NCBI GenBank assembly: GCA_910578545.1
Contig: CAJTPT010000003.1
Span: 62,001 to 126,000 of the forward strand
DNA length: 64,000 nt
Direction of reading: 5' to 3'
Origin: an uncultured Christensenella sp.
GTDB lineage: Bacteria; Bacillota; Clostridia; Christensenellales; Pumilibacteraceae
Shown here: in pieces, positions 1-7,451 of the stretch
Numbering within the stretch: the first letter of the stretch is position 1
Layout: each line of letters opens with the position of its first letter
The notes under the pieces: model-generated
Told to the model about the DNA's origin: nothing
The model's input: the letters and a program-made list of their open reading frames with translations, nothing else
Database searches by the model: none
Translations under genes and position numbers: made by a program

Positions 1-1
1 A

Positions 2-175
2 GAGCCGACCGAACAGACCGAGACTCAGACCGAACAAGCCGAACCGCCCGCTCGAGAGCAACCCGTTAAAGAACAGCCCGATACGTCCAAACAGACAGTT
101 AAGTGCAAGTCGTGCGGAACGGAAAACGCCGTCGGCGAAGTGTTCTGCAAGAGATGCGGTCGCAAGCTTAAATAA
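2..175 (+). CDS. C-terminal end of a zinc-ribbon protein (5' truncated)
   Basis: Only the last 57 residues lie in the window; the gene starts to the left. The visible part is a low-complexity Pro/Glu/Thr/Gln linker of about 34 residues followed by a C-terminal zinc ribbon with two pairs, CKSCG and CKRCG, 16 residues apart. Ribbons of this kind usually sit at one end of larger membrane or regulatory proteins in Bacillota and bind one zinc ion. No function can be assigned from this fragment. A hairpin terminator follows at once, so this is the last gene of its transcript. Confidence 0.75.
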   Translation, partial: EPTEQTETQTEQAEPPAREQPVKEQPDTSKQTVKCKSCGTENAVGEVFCKRCGRKLK

Positions 176-193
176 TCATCTGACAACCAAAAT

Positions 194-224
194 GCCGTTC
201 GTAAATTAGCGAGCGGCTTTTTTT
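194..224 (+). terminator. Rho-independent terminator
   Basis: An 8-bp stem (194-201 with 210-217, one G-T pair), 8-nt loop and a run of seven T follow the zinc-ribbon gene. Confidence 0.8.
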
Positions 225-241
225 GTTCGGTCTTTATTTGC

Positions 242-270
242 TTGACAAATACGTATTTGAATAATATAAT
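242..270 (+). promoter_or_regulatory. Sigma-70 type promoter
   Basis: TTGACA at 242-247 and TATAAT at 265-270, spaced by exactly 17 nt. Transcription would start near 277, leaving a leader of about 150 nt before the TM1266-like gene. Confidence 0.85.
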
Positions 271-281
271 AATATTGTCTA

Positions 282-405
282 AACCGAAAGCTTGCTGATG
301 GTAAAGACGAAAAATACAGATATGCCGTACTTGAGCGTCAAAGCAATGCTTGGAGCAAAACCGCGGCTTAAAGTTTTTCGTTTGTCTTATGCACCTCTTT
401 CGGTT
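282..405 (+). promoter_or_regulatory. Structured 5' leader, riboswitch-like, class unknown
   Basis: A perfect 9-bp stem pairs 282-290 (AACCGAAAG) with 397-405 (CTTTCGGTT) and encloses about 106 nt. Inside, A-rich 303-313 can pair with T-rich 373-388 around a small bulge, and AAGCAATGCTT (about 351-361) can form a further hairpin. The closing stem ends six nt before the Shine-Dalgarno AGAGAGG of the next gene, a good place for control of translation. It does not match the TPP, cobalamin, SAM, FMN, c-di-GMP or T-box consensus as I know them. A 40-codon open frame from 298 has no ribosome binding site. Structure is seen; ligand control is inferred. Confidence 0.5.
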
Positions 406-425
406 ATGCGAGAGAGGTGATTTTT

Positions 426-674
426 ATGTGTGAAAACGAATACCGACTTGCCATAGTGGCTATTATAGTTTCAAACGGCGAGGCGGCGGAAAAGGTAAAC
501 GCCGCACTGCACGAGTACGCGGCGTATGTTGTGGGGCGCATGGGGCTTCCGCTTCGCGAGCGTTCGGTCAATGCAATCACGGTCGTGCTTGACGCGCCGC
601 AAAACGCCGTAAATGCGCTTACGGGTCGACTCGGCAAGATAAACGGCGTGAGCGCAAAGGCGTTGTTCAGATAG
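426..674 (+). CDS. TM1266-like iron-only hydrogenase system regulator
   Basis: This 82-residue protein resembles the TM1266 family, small ACT/NikR-C-like proteins often encoded with [FeFe]-hydrogenase maturation genes and presumed regulatory. Family features visible are the first beta strand (YRLAIVAIIVSN), a helix with the AAEKVNAALHEYA region, the VGRMGLPLRE turn and a second ACT-like half ending VSAKALF. The start is ATG 426, five nt after an AGAGAGG site; a GTG nine nt upstream overlaps that site and is less likely. The gene sits alone behind a strong promoter and a folded leader, with an ABC uptake pair 100 nt downstream. No hydrogenase genes are in the window, so the link to hydrogenase is family knowledge only. 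Confidence 0.75.
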   Translation: MCENEYRLAIVAIIVSNGEAAEKVNAALHEYAAYVVGRMGLPLRERSVNAITVVLDAPQNAVNALTGRLGKINGVSAKALFR

Positions 675-775
675 ACGAATTGTTTACGCATTATTACTCG
701 CGTCGCTTGGTCATCACTTTATCGGCTCTTGTCGATTAATCAAAAAATAAAATACAATTTGGATAAAGGTATATC

Positions 776-1771
776 ATGAAAAAATTTTTAAAGACCATTT
801 TTGTAACTACGGTAGCAACCGTTTTTGCTGTGCCGCTTTGCGCATGCTCCGGCAGTGAATCCGACGACGTAATTAACGTGTATATGCCGGACGGTGCGCC
901 TGCTGTCGCACTCTCGTCCTTTATGGACAGCGGGTACGAAAACACCAAGTTTACGGTTGTAGGCTCGGCGGAGGAAATCGCGGCAAAGGTATCGTCGGGC
1001 GCGGCGGACATGGCTATCGTGCCCATCAATCAGGCGGCAAAAATGTACAACACGGCGGGTAAAATAGTTATGCTGTCAGTCAATACGCACGGCAATCTTT
1101 ACATCGTCGGCAACGAGGTAGAGGGGCTTGACGGGCTTGTAGGCAAAACGCTCGGCGTAATCGGACAGAGCAACGTTCCCGACTTTACACTTCGCATGCT
1201 GTTGGAAGAGAAGAATATTCCGTATGCTACGACCGAGATTTCGGGCGGCAACGTTCAGCGCTTGGACGGCAAAATCGGCGTGTATTACGCGTCGGATGCA
1301 AAAGATCTTTTGCCGCTGTTTAAGACTGGCAAAGTCGACTACGCGCTTCTCGGTGAGCCCGCGGCGACCAACTCGGGCGGCAACGTGGCAATTAATATTC
1401 AGACCGAATGGCAGTCGACGATGGGCGGCGAGTTTCCGCAAGCCTGCTTGATTGCCACAAAATCGCTTGTAAACGGTAACAAGAGCTACGTGGATAAATT
1501 CTTGTCCGACCTCAAGAAAAACGACGGCTGGGCGAGCGCTAACGCAGATAAGGCGCTCGACGCAATAAAGAAGAACATGGAACAGGGGCGTACAACTACG
1601 CTCACTGCATTGACCGCAGATATCGTCGAGCGTTGCAATATCAAGACGGTTTCCGCGTTGGACGGCAAGCCCTCGTGCGAAAAGTATTTTGAAAAACTCG
1701 TCGGTATGTCCAGCCTCGGAATAACCGTTTTGGACAAAGCCCCCGACGCAAGCTTTTATTATCAGGCGTGA
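776..1771 (+). CDS. ABC transporter substrate-binding lipoprotein (NMT1/SsuA-like)
   Basis: Predicted lipoprotein of 331 residues with a signal peptide ending in a lipobox (LCAC, Cys24). The mature part has the type II periplasmic-binding fold of the NMT1/SsuA/ThiY group: an early AAKVSSGAADMAIVP segment, a LVGKTLGVIG hinge segment and a GKVDYALLGEPAAT segment. These proteins deliver sulfonates, taurine, thiamine precursors or other small organics to an ABC permease. The substrate cannot be told from sequence. The permease gene overlaps its last four bases (GTGA), so the two are translationally coupled. The usual ATPase gene does not follow. Confidence 0.85.
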   Translation: MKKFLKTIFVTTVATVFAVPLCACSGSESDDVINVYMPDGAPAVALSSFMDSGYENTKFTVVGSAEEIAAKVSSGAADMAIVPINQAAKMYNTAGKIVMLSVNTHGNLYIVGNEVEGLDGLVGKTLGVIGQSNVPDFTLRMLLEEKNIPYATTEISGGNVQRLDGKIGVYYASDAKDLLPLFKTGKVDYALLGEPAATNSGGNVAINIQTEWQSTMGGEFPQACLIATKSLVNGNKSYVDKFLSDLKKNDGWASANADKALDAIKKNMEQGRTTTLTALTADIVERCNIKTVSALDGKPSCEKYFEKLVGMSSLGITVLDKAPDASFYYQA

Positions 1772-2538
1772 AAAAGAGCGCCGCAAAAAAAATACTGTAC
1801 AACGTAATTTATGCAGTTATAGCCATTGCGGTAATTTTGGGCGCGTGGGCGATAAGCGCGGAGGCGTTCGGTTCGGACCTTATACTGCCGAGCATAGGCG
1901 CAACCTTTCGCGCGTTTGCCGACGTGTTTAACAACTCGGCGTTTTACGTCGGTATCGCGGGAACGTTGCTTCGCAGTTTGATAGGGTATGCGATTGCGCT
2001 TGCGCTGTTTTTTGTCACCTTTTATCTGGCGGTGTGTTTTGACGGCGTGCGGCGTGTTATCATGCTTATAGTTTCGGCGCTTCGCAGTCTGCCTGCGGTT
2101 GCCGTCACGCTTATATTGCTGATTGCCGTCGGCGGAAGCAACGCGCCTATCGTGCTCGGCGTTATCGTGATTTATCCGATAATGTTTTCGTCGTCGATGT
2201 CGGCTATAGTCGCCGTGCCGCGTGAACTGAAAGAGATTTGCACTATCTGCGGCGCTTCGAGGACGAGAATGTTTGCCACCGTGTACATGCCTCGGCTTGC
2301 GGCAGGCTTGCCCGAAAGTCTTGCCACCGCTTTTTCGTATAACATAAAGGCGGTCATCGGCGCGGAAATACTTGCGCAGGCGGCGTACAGCATAGGTATG
2401 CTTATGAAGACCGCGCAAATCAGTCTCGAACCTGCTTTGCTTATGGCGTTCGTGATAGTCGCGGTCGTACTGTCCGTGGCGCTCGAGATTGTTATACGCT
2501 ACAGCCTTAAATTGATTTTGCGTAACTACAGGGAATAA
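1768..2538 (+). CDS. ABC transporter permease, SsuC/ThiX-like
   Basis: A 256-residue integral membrane protein with about six hydrophobic segments of the binding-protein-dependent permease family. The cytoplasmic coupling loop is visible as KEICTICGASRTRMFATVYMP, matching the EAA motif pattern (EAA---G---------I-LP) in degenerate form. It begins with GTG inside the stop codon of the binding-protein gene. It should form the channel for the ligand of that lipoprotein. The next gene is an unrelated P-type ATPase with its own promoter, so the ATP-hydrolysing subunit must be supplied from elsewhere or has been lost. Confidence 0.85.
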   Translation: MKKSAAKKILYNVIYAVIAIAVILGAWAISAEAFGSDLILPSIGATFRAFADVFNNSAFYVGIAGTLLRSLIGYAIALALFFVTFYLAVCFDGVRRVIMLIVSALRSLPAVAVTLILLIAVGGSNAPIVLGVIVIYPIMFSSSMSAIVAVPRELKEICTICGASRTRMFATVYMPRLAAGLPESLATAFSYNIKAVIGAEILAQAAYSIGMLMKTAQISLEPALLMAFVIVAVVLSVALEIVIRYSLKLILRNYRE

Positions 2539-2563
2539 TTAGGAATTCGGAATATCCCAAAGG

Positions 2564-2593
2564 CTTGCATTTGCAGAAGATACATGCTATAAT
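2564..2593 (+). promoter_or_regulatory. Promoter of the P-type ATPase gene
   Basis: TTGCAT (2564-2569), 18 nt, TATAAT (2588-2593). It lies inside the longest open frame of the ATPase and so argues for the downstream start at 2652. Confidence 0.65.
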
Positions 2594-2651
2594 ATACAGA
2601 CAATCGGGCGGGATAACCCCAAATTACACCCGATTCGGCTTTGTCAAGGTT

Positions 2652-5459
2652 ATGCAAGAAAAGGGAAAAAAGACAGGTTCACCTAAAACTACAACGCCCA
2701 AAACCAAGACGGTCCGTCGCACTGCCGCGGCTACTACGGACGAACCGACGGTTGAGCCTATTGCCTCGGAGCAAACGACTGCGCCCGCGCAAACTACGCG
2801 TTCGGGGTCGACCGCCAAAAAGCGTCAGACCAAAAAGCCTGCCGCCGACCGGCGCATTATCACCAAGGACGCCGAGTACGACGCCGATTTTTCGCCGAGT
2901 GCAAAAATCGACCCGTCCGTTATAGATAATTCCGTGTTTGACGACGACGTAACCGGCGAGCCTGTTACAAGCTATTATCACAAGTCTATGACGATAGACA
3001 ACACCATGCTCAGCCACGAGGCGACCGTTTCGCGGCGCAAGTCGGGGAAGAGGCGCAAGTCGCAAAAGACGGTTGACCTCACCGCGGCGGAACGGTACGA
3101 TCCGGATCCCGACCGGGGCTTGTCCGGCGAGGTCGTTGCCGTACGCATTGAACAGGGCTACGACAACTTTGTCAAGAAAAAGAAGGGTAAGAGCTATCTT
3201 ACCATATTCATGTCCAATATATTTACGTTTTTTAATATTTTGACGTTTATTGTTGCGGCGGCGCTTCTTATAGTCGGCGCGGGCTTTACGCAACTGTTTT
3301 TTATAATTATAATAACCGCCAACGTCGTTATCGGAATATTCCAAGAGATTCGGTCGAAAATGAAAATCGACAAGCTGTCGCTTGTATCTGCGCCGACGGC
3401 GGTCGTGATACGCGACGGCGAGCGCATGGTAGTACCTACGGCGGATATCGTACTTGACGACATCATTTGTTTCGAGCTCGGCAAGCAGATTTGCGCCGAC
3501 AGTATCGTAGTAAAAGGCGAGTGCGAGGTAAACGAGTCCATGCTGACGGGCGAGAGCGAGCCTGTTAAAAAACGCGTGGGCGACATGCTGTACAGCGGCT
3601 CGTTTGTAAGCAGCGGTTCGGTGGTTGCAAGGGTCGACAAGGTAGGCGCGGCCAACTACGTGGAAACGCTTACGTCGCACGCCAAAAAGTACAAAAAGCC
3701 GAAGAGCGAGCTTATGAATTCCATTAAGCTCATAATCAAGGTTCTTTCACCGTTTATTATCGCCATAGGCGCGCTTACCGTTTGGATAGCCTATCGCGAC
3801 ATTGTGCCGAAGGGCGAAACCGCTACTTTTGCCGATTGGAATACGATCGTTACAGGCTCGGCCGGTTCGGTCATAGGCATGATTCCCTCGGGCATGTTCC
3901 TGCTTACATCGCTTGCTCTCGCAGCGTCCGTTTTGCGTCTTGCCAAAAAGCAAACGCTCGTTCAGGACTTGTATTGTATCGAAATGCTTGCCCGCGTCGA
4001 CGTGCTGTGCTTGGACAAAACTGGTACGATAACCGACGGCTCGATGGAAGTTAACAACGTAATCCCGATCAAGGGCTTCGACAGCGGATATTCGCTGTCG
4101 GATATTATCGGTTCTATGCTGACCGCAACGGGCGACAACAATCAGACCGCGCTTGCGCTTGCAAACAAGTTCGGTTACGGCACCGAGCTCAAAGCGACGG
4201 CGGTATTGCCGTTCTCGTCACAGCGCAAGCTGTCGGCGGTAACGTTTGACGGCGCGGGCACATTCATGCTGGGTGCACCCGAGTTTGTGCTCAAGGATAT
4301 GGGCGTGCGCATAGAAAAGCTTATAAACGAAAACGCGGCCAACGGCTTCCGCGTAATGGTGCTTGCGCATTCGCCCGCGGCGATAGTAGGGGAAAAGCTA
4401 CCCGTCATGCGCCGTCCTGTTTGCCTAATCGTAATCGAGGACCATATTCGCGAGGACGCGATAGAAACTATCAAATGGTTTAAAGAGAACAACGTCGAGG
4501 TCAAGGTCATTTCGGGCGACAACCCCATGACGGTTTCCGAGGTCGCAAGGCGCGTGGGCGTGGAAAACGCCGAGCTGTACGTATCGCTCGAGGGCTTTTC
4601 CGATCACGACGTTATCGAAGCGGCAAACAAGTATACCGTGTTTGGCAGAGTTACGCCCGACCAGAAAAAACTTCTCATTCGTTCGATCAAGGCAAAAAGC
4701 CATACGGTCGCAATGACGGGCGACGGCGTAAACGACATCCTTGCCATGCGCGAGGCCGACTGCTCGGTCGCCATGGCGTCGGGTGCCGAAGCGGCGCGCA
4801 ACGTAAGTCACTTGGTGCTACTAAACAACGACTTTACGTCCATGCCCGACGTCGTTATGGAAGGTCGGCGCGTTGTTAACAACATACAGGCGTCGTCGGC
4901 AATGTTCCTTATGAAGACGTTTATGTCAGTCGTGTTGTCCATAATCTTTTTGGCAATGCAAAAGACCTATCCGCTTGCGACCAACAATCTTATTCCGCTC
5001 GAGATTTGTATTATCGGCATACCGTCGTTCTTCCTCGCGCTACAGAGTAACAAAAACATTATCAAGGGTAAATTCCTATCCAACGTTACCTCGCGCGCCG
5101 TGCCGGGCGGAGTAGCATTGGTGCTCGGCGTAATGTCGATGTATATGTATAACCTGTATTATATGAAGGCCGGCACTGCCGACAAGTATACGCCCGAGCT
5201 TATATCCATGATGGTTATTTGTATCACGTGCGTAGGCATGATGGTTCTGTTTAAGCAGTGCGAGCCGTTTAACGCGTTCCGAGTGGTGCTCATGCTCGGC
5301 GTTATCGCGCTGACTATCGGCTTTATCTTTCTTATGCCGGCGATAGGCGTTGTCAAGCTCGACTTTACTCAAATATGCTTTGTGGCTACGGTATCGCTTG
5401 CAAGCTACTTCGTAGTAACGATACTCACACAAATACTGAGCGCAATCAAAATAAAATAA
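2652..5459 (+). CDS. Cation-translocating P-type ATPase, CtpE-like
   Basis: About 935 residues. After a Thr/Lys/Arg-rich, probably disordered cytoplasmic extension of about 120 residues come the actuator motif LTGESEP, the phosphorylation motif DKTGTITDG (Asp about 455), a nucleotide-binding domain and the hinge TGDGVNDILA, with about ten membrane segments overall. The membrane motif before the phosphorylation domain reads IPSGM, not the PEGL of Ca/Mg pumps or the CPC of copper pumps. This fits the CtpE-like group, of which a mycobacterial member transports calcium. The ion is therefore uncertain. ATG 2652 is preferred because a promoter sits at 2564-2593; AAGG lies close before it. Longer frames start upstream but would precede the transcription start. 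Confidence 0.85.
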   Translation: MQEKGKKTGSPKTTTPKTKTVRRTAAATTDEPTVEPIASEQTTAPAQTTRSGSTAKKRQTKKPAADRRIITKDAEYDADFSPSAKIDPSVIDNSVFDDDVTGEPVTSYYHKSMTIDNTMLSHEATVSRRKSGKRRKSQKTVDLTAAERYDPDPDRGLSGEVVAVRIEQGYDNFVKKKKGKSYLTIFMSNIFTFFNILTFIVAAALLIVGAGFTQLFFIIIITANVVIGIFQEIRSKMKIDKLSLVSAPTAVVIRDGERMVVPTADIVLDDIICFELGKQICADSIVVKGECEVNESMLTGESEPVKKRVGDMLYSGSFVSSGSVVARVDKVGAANYVETLTSHAKKYKKPKSELMNSIKLIIKVLSPFIIAIGALTVWIAYRDIVPKGETATFADWNTIVTGSAGSVIGMIPSGMFLLTSLALAASVLRLAKKQTLVQDLYCIEMLARVDVLCLDKTGTITDGSMEVNNVIPIKGFDSGYSLSDIIGSMLTATGDNNQTALALANKFGYGTELKATAVLPFSSQRKLSAVTFDGAGTFMLGAPEFVLKDMGVRIEKLINENAANGFRVMVLAHSPAAIVGEKLPVMRRPVCLIVIEDHIREDAIETIKWFKENNVEVKVISGDNPMTVSEVARRVGVENAELYVSLEGFSDHDVIEAANKYTVFGRVTPDQKKLLIRSIKAKSHTVAMTGDGVNDILAMREADCSVAMASGAEAARNVSHLVLLNNDFTSMPDVVMEGRRVVNNIQASSAMFLMKTFMSVVLSIIFLAMQKTYPLATNNLIPLEICIIGIPSFFLALQSNKNIIKGKFLSNVTSRAVPGGVALVLGVMSMYMYNLYYMKAGTADKYTPELISMMVICITCVGMMVLFKQCEPFNAFRVVLMLGVIALTIGFIFLMPAIGVVKLDFTQICFVATVSLASYFVVTILTQILSAIKIK

Positions 5460-5570
5460 CGATTTTGCGCAAGTGCAAAAAAACCAACGTTCGATAAAGA
5501 CCGTACGGATTGTACAGACCAATAATTTCGGGTCACTGCCCGAACGACAGAAATACGTAAGAGGTGTGTT

Positions 5571-6233
5571 ATGGCAAAGTTTCTCATAGCAGACGACGAA
5601 CAGGGTATCCGTCAAGTCATCAAGGAATACTGTGATTTCGAGGGCTACGAAACGGAATTCGCGGCCGACGGCATGGACGCCGTTCGCAAGGCGCGCGAAA
5701 CCGATTTCGACATGATCATCATGGACGCAATGATGCCTAAGCTCGACGGTTTTTCTGCGACGAAGGAAATCCGCAAAACCAAAAAGACCCCGATAATCAT
5801 GCTGTCCGCACGAGTCGAGGAATACGACAAGCTTCACGGCTTCGAGATGGGCGCGGATGATTACGTAACAAAACCGTTCAGCCCGAAAGAGCTTATGGCT
5901 CGTGCGGCGGCGATTATGCGCAGGGGTGCGTTTAGCGATGATAAGCTTGTATCGGGCGAGCTTGTAATCGACTTTGCCGGTTGCGCCGTGTTTATCGATG
6001 GCAAGCGCGTACCCATGACTCCCAAGGAATACGAATTGCTATGCTTGCTTGCACGCTATAACGGCAAGGCGTTTACCCGTCAGGAATTGCTCGATAAGAT
6101 TTGGGGTTTCGATTACTACGGCGACGACCGCACCGTCGACACTCATGTAAAAATGCTCAGAAAATCGCTCGGCGAAAATCACCGCGACAAAATCGTCACC
6201 GTTCGCGGCATGGGCTATAAAGCGATACTGTAA
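5571..6233 (+). CDS. OmpR/PhoB-family response regulator
   Basis: A 220-residue two-component regulator. The receiver domain (1 to about 120) has acidic pocket Asp8/Asp9, phosphoacceptor Asp52 in MDAMMP, a Ser in place of the usual Thr at the switch position (MLSAR) and Lys101 in VTKPF. The C-terminal winged helix (about 130-220) has the MTPKEYELL start and the RTVDTHVKMLRKSL recognition region. It is a DNA-binding transcription factor controlled by phosphorylation. No histidine kinase is adjacent, so the partner is unknown. The site AAGAGGTG lies before ATG 5571. It follows the P-type ATPase by 111 nt. Confidence 0.92.
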   Translation: MAKFLIADDEQGIRQVIKEYCDFEGYETEFAADGMDAVRKARETDFDMIIMDAMMPKLDGFSATKEIRKTKKTPIIMLSARVEEYDKLHGFEMGADDYVTKPFSPKELMARAAAIMRRGAFSDDKLVSGELVIDFAGCAVFIDGKRVPMTPKEYELLCLLARYNGKAFTRQELLDKIWGFDYYGDDRTVDTHVKMLRKSLGENHRDKIVTVRGMGYKAIL

Positions 6234-6264
6234 TAATTCGGAATTATTACGTAGTCAGACTATG

Positions 6265-6380
6265 TTTGTCATCCCGAGCGCAGTAAAGGATCTCACGGCC
6301 ATTTGTTTGGCGCAACGTAACAAAAAGACGCGTTAGAGTAAACCAAACCATTAGACTTTTCGCATTCGCTCAGAGCGACA
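6265..6380. repeat. Intergenic inverted-repeat element
   Basis: The left arm (from 6268, GTCATCCCGAGCGCAGTAAA) and the right arm (ending CTCAGAGCGAC at about 6379) are imperfect inverted copies of the widespread bacterial intergenic word TGTCATTCTGAGCGAAGC. A degenerate relative occurs at about 31345-31450. It may fold as a long hairpin in the upp leader. Confidence 0.5.
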
Positions 6381-6403
6381 AGAGAATAAAGCAGGAGAGA
6401 ACA

Positions 6404-7042
6404 ATGAAAAAGTTCGATAACGTAACAATACTCGACCACCCGCTTATACGCCACAAAATAGCGATACTGCGCTCGGTGGAAACGTGCACCAAGGATTTTC
6501 GCGAGCTCGTGGAAGAAATCACAATGCTGTTGACGTACGAGGCGTTTAAGGATTTGCCTACGCAGGAAGTGGAAGTCACCACACCGCTCGTTAAGTGCAA
6601 ACAGCAGGTAGTGGCGGAAAACTCGGTTGCGGTTGTGCCCGTGCTCAGAGCGGGGCTCGGCATGGTGTCGGGCGTACATAAGCTGTTTCCCACGGCAAAG
6701 GTCGGGCACATCGGAATGTACCGCGACGAAAAAACGCTTAAACCTCAGGAATACTACTGCAAGCTTCCCGACAGCATAGAAAAAAAGCGCACTATAGTCC
6801 TTGACCCCATGCTCGCAACGGGCGGAAGCGCCTGTGCGGCAATCGAGCTGTTAAAGAATCGGGGCTGTAAGGATATCCGTCAAATGTCGATTATCGCCGC
6901 GCCCGAGGGTATACAAAAGCTTGCAGCCACGCACCCCGACGTAAAAATCTTTGTCGCCGTGCTCGACGAAAAGCTTAACGAAAACGGCTATATCCTTCCC
7001 GGTCTCGGCGACGCGGGCGATCGCCTTTTCGGCACGAAGTAA
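6404..7042 (+). CDS. upp: Uracil phosphoribosyltransferase
   Basis: A 212-residue cytoplasmic enzyme that makes UMP from uracil and PRPP in pyrimidine salvage. The PRPP-binding motif is clear as IVLDPMLATGGSA, the uracil-binding C-terminus as YILPGLGDAGDRLFG, and the N-terminal half carries the VPVLRAGLGM segment typical of the family. Length is normal (about 208-212). A GGAGAG site precedes ATG 6404. It is monocistronic: an intergenic repeat lies upstream and a strong hairpin terminator follows, which also serves the convergent small gene. Confidence 0.97.
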   Translation: MKKFDNVTILDHPLIRHKIAILRSVETCTKDFRELVEEITMLLTYEAFKDLPTQEVEVTTPLVKCKQQVVAENSVAVVPVLRAGLGMVSGVHKLFPTAKVGHIGMYRDEKTLKPQEYYCKLPDSIEKKRTIVLDPMLATGGSACAAIELLKNRGCKDIRQMSIIAAPEGIQKLAATHPDVKIFVAVLDEKLNENGYILPGLGDAGDRLFGTK

Positions 7043-7059
7043 ACAAGACAATACAAAAC

Positions 7060-7095
7060 AAAAGGCTTTGGCAATACGTCAAAGCCTTTTGTTTT
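7060..7095. terminator. Bidirectional terminator after upp
   Basis: Stem AAAGGCTTTG (7061-7070) with CAAAGCCTTT (7080-7089), T run on the + strand and A run on the other side. It separates upp from the convergent Cys-rich small gene. Confidence 0.85.
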
Positions 7096-7109
7096 ATGTG
7101 AGGTGTTAA

Positions 7110-7265
7110 TCAATCGAAGTAGGTTAGCTCGCCGGCGCACTCGCAGATTGCAATCCGATTGGCGCAACGCTTGCAATAGCACTTTCCGCATTCGTAGCAG
7201 TGCAACATCTCGTCGGCGTAAACCTCTCTGTTACAGCAATCGCAATGTCGTTTAATCCTTTTCAT
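7110..7265 (-). CDS. Small Cys-rich protein, 51 residues
   Basis: A complete minus-strand frame beginning MKRIKRHCDCC and ending CECAGELTYFD. Ten cysteines in 51 residues are arranged C-x-CC, C-x2-C-x2-C-x-C-x2-C and C-x-C, the layout of a compact zinc-binding (ribbon or treble-clef) domain. No family is recognised. The frame converges on upp and shares its bidirectional terminator, and the dense Cys spacing is hard to get by chance. Against it, no good Shine-Dalgarno is visible before the ATG. Function unknown. Confidence 0.5.
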   Translation of the reverse strand: MKRIKRHCDCCNREVYADEMLHCYECGKCYCKRCANRIAICECAGELTYFD

Positions 7266-7400
7266 GTATTTAGTTTGGATAAGTTCGCATAAAATATTCG
7301 CGGCAAAATAATGAATAAATAGTGAAAGAATTGCGACTGAATATGGTAAAACAGTTGACTGAAAAGATAGATTATTATAAAGTAATAACTATATAAGACA

Positions 7401-7432
7401 ACGGCGCCAAATGTTTTTTGTCGCCGTTTTTT
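7401..7432 (+). terminator. Terminator hairpin in a 5' leader (possible attenuator)
   Basis: ACGGCG (7401-7406) pairs with CGCCGT (7422-7427), followed by six T. It ends 20 nt before the start of the decayed lipoprotein gene and no + strand gene lies between it and the upp terminator, so it would stop transcripts entering that gene. Confidence 0.6.
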
Positions 7433-7451
7433 GATCGAAGGAGATATAAGA

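Noticed and set aside
340..380. T-box-like ACCGCGG
   Set aside because: Only a fragment of the T-box word is present, without specifier loop or terminator/antiterminator pair.
298..420. 40-codon leader peptide in the TM1266-like gene's 5' region
   Set aside because: No ribosome binding site, and the stretch is better explained by the closing stem and inner hairpins of a structured leader.
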